Source: Cytophagales bacterium
GTDB lineage: Bacteria; Bacteroidota; Bacteroidia; Cytophagales; UBA9547
DNA: 19,891 nucleotides
Direction of reading: 5' to 3'
Assembly (NCBI GenBank): GCA_025360395.1
Contig: JANYCH010000349.1
Coordinates: forward strand, 1 to 19,891
Positions 16,450 through 19,891 of this stretch are shown piece by piece; within the stretch, counting starts at the first letter, position 1, and every line of letters starts with the position of its first letter. The position numbers and the translations under genes were made by a program. The notes under the pieces were generated by a model, which was given only the letters and a program-made list of their open reading frames with translations, did not search any database and was not told the origin of the DNA.

Positions 16450-17718
16450 ATGAAGACAAAAGTTTTGATGTTAGGATGGGAGTTTCCTCCTCTTATCAAC
16501 GGTGGTTTGGGAATAGCCTGTTATGGGATTGCAAAGTCACTTTCGCAACTGGCAGATTTAAGCCTTATTATTCCGAGGGCAGATCCAGCCTTTGTGATGA
16601 ACAATGTAGAACTGATTGGACTTAATAATTCAAAAGCTGAAGAACTTTTAAAAGGAAAATCGCTGCTTGATTTTAAAGATTTCCTTGATATTGAATACGT
16701 TGAATCCAATATTCTGCCTTATCAGCAGGTAAAAAAAGAAACTACCACTACCAAAACACCAGAATTTAAGTATCTGGATGATCTCAACTTCTTTAAGCAT
16801 GAAGATATTTACGGCGGGGATGTTCTGGGTAAAGTAATGAAGTTCACCAATGTGGCGGTGAACATTGCCCTTACCAAGGAGTTTGATGTTATTTATGCAC
16901 ATGACTGGATGACTTTCCTGGCCGGAATCCAAATAAAAGAGTTGACAGGCAAACCTTTGGTAGTACACATACACGCAACAGAGGTTGACAGAAGCGGCCC
17001 GGAAAATAAAAGCATAGTGTATGAAATTGAAAAAAAAGGTTTTGAATGTTCTGACAGAATTATAGCTGTAAGCCAGTTTACATCAAGCCTGATACAGGAA
17101 TATTATGAAATATCCCCAGATAAAATTGCTGTTTGCCACAATGGGATTGAATATGTGGAAACTTACCGGAAACAAAGATCAAATGGCGAAAAATTGGTTT
17201 TATACCTGGGAAGGCTTACATCCCAGAAAGGCCCTGAATTCTTTCTTGAAACCGCGCTTAAAGTAATTGACCAGATTCCTGAGGTAAGGTTTGTTATGGC
17301 GGGTACCGGTGACAGTCTAAAATCATTGATTGAAGAAGGGGCAGCAAGAAGAATTGGAAGCAAATTTCACTTTACAGGATTTTTAAACCAGGAAAAAGTA
17401 AAGCAGCTATATGCCATGGCAGACGTTTATGTCATGCCTTCAGTTTCGGAACCTTTTGGCCTTTCTGCATTAGAGGCAGCACAATTTGGGATTCCATGTG
17501 TATTGTCAAAACAATCGGGAGTTGCTGAAGTGATGCCCAATGCACTGATGGCAGATTATTGGGACACCGATTTGATGGCCAGACATATTGTAGACCTTTT
17601 GAAAAACAATACTTTAAGAGAATTTGTAGTAAACACTACAAAAAGCGATGTGGAAAACCTTAGTTGGGATTTTACAGCGAAGAAGATTTTGAAAGTTATA
17701 GACGATGTTTGTAATTGA
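16450..17718 (+). CDS. GT4-type glycosyltransferase (glycogen-synthase-like)
   Basis: A 422-residue GT-B-fold glycosyltransferase transferring a sugar from a nucleotide sugar to an acceptor. The N-terminal glycine-rich loop, WEFPPLINGGLGIACYGIAK (10-29), is of the type found in starch/glycogen-synthase-like enzymes, where the KxGGL-like loop binds donor and acceptor. The second domain carries LYLGRLTSQKGPEFFLE and the family EX7E motif, EPFGLSALE, with E334 and E342. HDWMTFLAG and VHIHATEVDRSG are also typical of this group. The start gives a full first beta strand (KVLMLGW). It shares its upstream region with the divergent GH31 alpha-glucosidase, and the membrane protein follows after 18 bases. 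A role in alpha-glucan synthesis is plausible; the donor and product are not determined by the sequence. Confidence 0.9.
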   Translation: MKTKVLMLGWEFPPLINGGLGIACYGIAKSLSQLADLSLIIPRADPAFVMNNVELIGLNNSKAEELLKGKSLLDFKDFLDIEYVESNILPYQQVKKETTTTKTPEFKYLDDLNFFKHEDIYGGDVLGKVMKFTNVAVNIALTKEFDVIYAHDWMTFLAGIQIKELTGKPLVVHIHATEVDRSGPENKSIVYEIEKKGFECSDRIIAVSQFTSSLIQEYYEISPDKIAVCHNGIEYVETYRKQRSNGEKLVLYLGRLTSQKGPEFFLETALKVIDQIPEVRFVMAGTGDSLKSLIEEGAARRIGSKFHFTGFLNQEKVKQLYAMADVYVMPSVSEPFGLSALEAAQFGIPCVLSKQSGVAEVMPNALMADYWDTDLMARHIVDLLKNNTLREFVVNTTKSDVENLSWDFTAKKILKVIDDVCN

Positions 17719-17736
17719 AGTTCATCATATAATAGC

Positions 17737-18210
17737 ATGAATGTTTCTGAAATGTTACTTTGGGCATTTGTCCTAAACCTGGGCATCGCGTTTGGTGCGG
17801 GTCTTTACGAAACTAAAATCATTCTACCCCAATGGTTTAAAAAATCAGGGTCTGGATATGTGTTGGATACTCTTTCAATGCGGGAAACAGATACCGGAAG
17901 AAAGTTTTGGGGATTTGTGACCACCATGCCTCTTACTTTGCTTACCGTTATTAACCTCGTTTTTGCCTGGCAGACTTCTGGAAATTTATACAATTGGTGG
18001 CTTTCTGCCGGTCTTATCACTTTGACTGAACGCCTTGGAACATTCGGATGTTTTATACCCACTGCCATTAAGCTGATGAAGGAAGAGGATATTTCTTCAA
18101 AAGAAACAACAACAAGAATCAGGACCTGGATTTTAGGTAATTATATTAGAATGGCATTAAACTTTATTGGCTGGATTGCTGCATTGAAGGCATTGACTTT
18201 ATATAATTAA
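17737..18210 (+). CDS. Four-helix membrane protein (DUF1772-like)
   Basis: A 157-residue integral membrane protein with four predicted helices: about 6-26, 58-78, 86-108 and 134-154. It starts 18 bases after the glycosyltransferase stop, so the two are probably cotranscribed. The conserved-looking features are GAGLYET in the first helix, an RETDTGRKFWGF segment before the second helix, and an N-Y-I-R-M-A-L-N segment in the last. This layout resembles the DUF1772/anthrone-oxygenase-like membrane family, but no function follows from that. Its stop is only three bases from the ancestral stop of the convergent chimeric DUF1232 gene. Confidence 0.78.
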   Translation: MNVSEMLLWAFVLNLGIAFGAGLYETKIILPQWFKKSGSGYVLDTLSMRETDTGRKFWGFVTTMPLTLLTVINLVFAWQTSGNLYNWWLSAGLITLTERLGTFGCFIPTAIKLMKEEDISSKETTTRIRTWILGNYIRMALNFIGWIAALKALTLYN

Positions 18211-18213
18211 TAC

Positions 18214-18671
18214 TTAGTATGTTTCAATATTGTGTTCATAATACTGATATCCATAATAGGCAGCTACCGCAACAATTATAAGTATTATTGCAATAAAAAG
18301 ACTATTTTAAAACTGGATTTGCGTAAATTCAGTTTTGCACGTGCATCCGCTAACACCGCAACAGGAATTGTTTTTACTGCCATAGAAATCAAAAAAGACA
18401 CCATCAAAAGGTCATCCTCAAAACCTAGTCTTCTGGCTTTTGTAATGTATTGGCACATATCATCGAAGTTACTTGTCTGGAAAAGGACGAATAGTTTTAA
18501 TCGCGCTAAATCTTCTGAATATTCTTTTACCTTATCCAGATAGTAATTTGCCATAGGATATGATGTATCTTTTATAGCTTGTAAAATTTCAGGGTAATTA
18601 TCCTGACTCTTGGCAGTGTTGATGAATGCCATAAAAAAAATCACAAAGTAGAAGACCTTAAAAAATCTCAT
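18214..18671 (-). pseudogene. Frameshifted chimera: secreted N-terminus joined to a DUF1232 tail
   Basis: The present frame (18285-18671) gives 128 residues: a signal peptide (1-23, ending TAKSQ), a helical region of unknown type (24-83), then DDLLMVSFLISMAVKTIPVA and ADARAKLN, nearly identical to the C-terminal half of the DUF1232 protein at 18742-19128. It then ends early in FLLQ. Adding one base in the A-run near 18308 restores a frame reading NSLFIAIIL, a hydrophobic helix and AAYYGYQYYEHNIETY, with a stop at 18214-18216. That matches the neighbour's tail (GYYGYQYF). So the copy lost one base, or the assembly has an error, and its first half is unrelated to the usual YkvA domain. The core SPIDFIPD segment is missing. 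Whether the chimera is expressed is unknown. Confidence 0.75.
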
Positions 18672-18687
18672 TGATATGCGTTAATCC

Positions 18688-18695
18688 CAAAAATA
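18688..18695 (-). promoter_or_regulatory. Candidate -7 box of the chimeric DUF1232 copy
   Basis: Read on the minus strand, TATTTTTG matches TAnnTTTG and lies 16 bases before the ATG at 18671. The same T-run could instead be the tail of the hairpin at 18692-18718, so the two readings compete. Confidence 0.3.
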
Positions 18696-18718
18696 CACTA
18701 TCCCTGTCAGATAGTATT
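18692..18718 (-). terminator. Possible terminator after the DUF1232 gene
   Basis: AATACACTATC (18692-18702) and GATAGTATT (18710-18718) pair over nine positions with a two-base bulge and a seven-base loop. On the minus strand the hairpin follows the DUF1232 stop at 18742 and leads into TTTTT. Confidence 0.4.
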
Positions 18719-18741
18719 AGAAAACTCTTTCAAGGTTAAAT

Positions 18742-19128
18742 CTAATAATCTGCTGAATTAAAATATTGGTAACCATAATATCCTGAAACAACGCAAACTG
18801 CAATGATTATCATCACCAGTAATGTGTTTTTCATTTTGGATTTTCCAGAATTTAGCCTTGCCCTTGCATCCGCCAAAACTGCAACAGGAACAGTTTTTAC
18901 TGCCATTGAAACCAGGAAGGGAATCATAAACAGATCATCTACAAAACCCAAAACCGGGATAAAGTCGGGGATAAAATCAATCGGGCTAAAAAAATAAGCA
19001 ATAGTAACCCCTATAAGCAATTTGGTAGTAACAGGTGTCCTTTTGTCTTTTGTAGCAAGATAAAGAACGGGTAAATCAGACTTTAAAAGCCGGAATTTGT
19101 TCCTGATATTGAGTAAAGAACTGTTCAT
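18742..19128 (-). CDS. YkvA-like DUF1232 membrane protein
   Basis: A 128-residue protein with the DUF1232 (YkvA) signature: a cytosolic-looking N-terminus (MNSSLLNIRNKFRLLKSDLP), then the conserved core SPIDFIPDFIPVLGFVDDL (about 48-66), then PFLVSMAVKTVPVAVLADAR and a C-terminal transmembrane helix (about 103-120) before GYYGYQYFNSADY. The family is widespread and membrane-associated, without an established activity. It is the intact parent or sibling of the half-copy downstream at 18214-18671, in the same orientation. About 95 bases separate it from the gene at 19224, with a terminator between, so it is probably its own unit. Confidence 0.9.
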   Translation of the reverse strand: MNSSLLNIRNKFRLLKSDLPVLYLATKDKRTPVTTKLLIGVTIAYFFSPIDFIPDFIPVLGFVDDLFMIPFLVSMAVKTVPVAVLADARARLNSGKSKMKNTLLVMIIIAVCVVSGYYGYQYFNSADY

Positions 19129-19184
19129 TGCAAGAAGATTGGTTTAGACCATTTCAAAAGAAACATGCCTCTACATTAAAAGAT

Positions 19185-19213
19185 ACAGGAAAGCCCAATT
19201 CAGGCCTTCCTGT
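19185..19213 (-). terminator. Hairpin terminator after the 168-residue protein gene
   Basis: ACAGGAAAGCC (19185-19195) and GGCCTTCCTGT (19203-19213) pair over 11 positions with one mismatch and a seven-base loop. On the minus strand the stem begins 10 bases after the stop at 19224 and is followed by ATCTTTTAA, a modest T-run. Confidence 0.7.
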
Positions 19214-19223
19214 GAATATTTGC

Positions 19224-19730
19224 TTAAATAAATGCTTTGGTCTTCTTATCTTTTTTTAAATAGATTAGGCCAATAATTACCCCTGTAACAAGGACTCCAA
19301 CTGCAATTTTCTGTGCTGCGCCTTTTGGGTTATATTTTAATTCTGCCTTCCAGCCTCTTTCGGCAAATACATTTGGAATATGGCCATGTTTCAGGTCGTC
19401 TACAATTCCTTCCACCATGTTAATCCGGTCGGCTAAAATCAAAGGGAGCCAGTGCCACCAGCTTCCTTCGCTGTGTGTGAAAGCATGTCTTCTTAACATC
19501 CCGCTTATACCTGATGGGGGAACAGTTGTTCCAAATACTGCCGGCATTCTGGAATGTTCGTTCGATTTTAATATTTCAACACCCACTTGTTGTTGTACAG
19601 GCCTCTCCCAATTGATCCGGTTATGGTCATCGCCGGTGTAGTTCTTCATAGGATAGGTCGGCTCATTTTTTGGATCAGCATCTATTCCCCATCCTTTTAT
19701 ATTTTTATAATCTTCATTTCTAGTTTCCAT
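19224..19730 (-). CDS. Conserved Bacteroidota protein of unknown function, C-terminal membrane helix
   Basis: A 168-residue protein with no named domain that I can recognise. The N-terminal part has KGWGIDADPKNEPTYPMKNY (about 12-31) followed by INWERPVQQQVGVEILKSNE. The middle has VFGTTVPPSGISGMLRRHAF and a histidine/tryptophan cluster, SEGSWWHWLPLILADRINMV (about 88-107). The end has a single transmembrane helix (about 140-157) and a lysine-rich tail. I recall proteins of this layout across Bacteroidota, often annotated as hypothetical. It probably sits in the inner membrane with most of the chain on one side. The gene starts 14 bases after the stop of the dehydrogenase gene upstream, which suggests one transcript. 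Confidence 0.85.
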   Translation of the reverse strand: METRNEDYKNIKGWGIDADPKNEPTYPMKNYTGDDHNRINWERPVQQQVGVEILKSNEHSRMPAVFGTTVPPSGISGMLRRHAFTHSEGSWWHWLPLILADRINMVEGIVDDLKHGHIPNVFAERGWKAELKYNPKGAAQKIAVGVLVTGVIIGLIYLKKDKKTKAFI

Positions 19731-19744
19731 GTCTGTATAGTTTA

Positions 19745-19891
19745 TTATCTCGCCGATGGTGGCATAAGTACTATTTTAATGCAATTGTCCAGTTTGGTTG
19801 AGAAAATATGGTAGGCATCTGCCACTTCCTCCATCGGGATCCTATGGGTAATAAGACCTTTTGGGTCAATTCTTCCCTGCTGAACATGTTC
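19745..19891 (-). CDS. Zinc-type alcohol dehydrogenase, C-terminal fragment (cut by window edge)
   Basis: The last 48 codons of a minus-strand gene that continues past the right edge. The reading EHVQQGRIDPKGLITHRIPM, EEVADAYHIFSTKLDNCIKI then VLMPPSAR matches the C-terminal end of medium-chain zinc-dependent alcohol dehydrogenases, where the substrate domain closes with I(T)HR-(L/I)P-(L/M)-EE-(A)-AY-x-(I/L)F and a CIKVVL-type last strand. This tail is common in class III (formaldehyde) dehydrogenase-like and threonine-dehydrogenase-like members; which one cannot be decided from the fragment. It is probably cotranscribed with the 168-residue protein downstream. Confidence 0.85.
   Translation of the reverse strand, partial: EHVQQGRIDPKGLITHRIPMEEVADAYHIFSTKLDNCIKIVLMPPSAR

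Noticed and set aside
18232..18543. 103-codon plus-strand frame opposite the chimeric DUF1232 copy
   Set aside because: It lies antisense to a segment with clear paralogy to the neighbouring gene on the minus strand, so it is a shadow frame.
1..19891. CRISPR array, tRNA or rRNA genes, or defence system
   Set aside because: No regularly spaced repeats, no tRNA-like cloverleaf and no rRNA sequence were noticed, and no protein has a nuclease, methylase or toxin-antitoxin signature.

Overview
The window is AT-rich DNA from a member of the phylum Bacteroidota, probably a Cytophagales- or Sphingobacteriales-like environmental bacterium (the finer placement is inference). The evidence is four complete secreted proteins, and the remnant of a fifth, that end in type IX secretion system (T9SS) type A sorting domains (a PNPA/PNPV/PSPA motif, a G-x-Y strand and a basic C-terminus). 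Most starts also lack a Shine-Dalgarno sequence, and a few -7 boxes of the Bacteroidota TAnnTTTG type are present. No rRNA, tRNA, CRISPR array or intact mobile element was seen.

Left part (1-12343): a surface and secretion region with some housekeeping genes. It opens with a strong REP-like palindrome, a possible insertion-sequence end and the orphaned 3' end of a T9SS cargo gene. These are followed by a small EF-hand/leucine-rich-repeat secreted protein (288-1202) and a convergent T9SS cargo protein of unknown function (1296-2348). A Dps-type ferritin (2509-2979) and a DEAD-box RNA helicase (3166-4434) follow on the plus strand. Two large T9SS cargo genes lie on the minus strand. The 877-residue product joins six FG-GAP-like repeats, a glycoside-hydrolase-like region, a PKD domain and an Ig-like domain. 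The 1488-residue product combines one CxxCH haem motif, a long unrecognised region, a LamG-like domain, a jelly-roll-like region and a putative Ig domain. A decayed IS3-family transposase fragment lies between them.

Middle (12344-13026): 683 bases in which no gene is supported.

Right part (13027-19891): cytoplasmic and membrane functions. On the minus strand are an AIM24/TIGR00266 protein and a GH31 alpha-glucosidase. The GH31 gene is divergent from a family 4 glycosyltransferase, which is followed closely by a four-helix membrane protein. Next come two related minus-strand genes. One is an intact YkvA-like DUF1232 membrane protein. The other shares only its C-terminal half, carries a foreign secreted N-terminus and has a one-base frameshift. 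The window ends with a conserved Bacteroidota protein of unknown function, just downstream of the truncated 3' end of a zinc-type alcohol dehydrogenase gene.

Working together: the T9SS cargo genes point to surface polymer binding or degradation and possibly extracellular electron transfer. The GH31 enzyme and the glycosyltransferase suggest intracellular alpha-glucan turnover. No single new multi-gene system can be demonstrated. The most unusual items are the 1488-residue cytochrome-like cargo protein, the 877-residue repeat/hydrolase protein and the chimeric DUF1232 copy.
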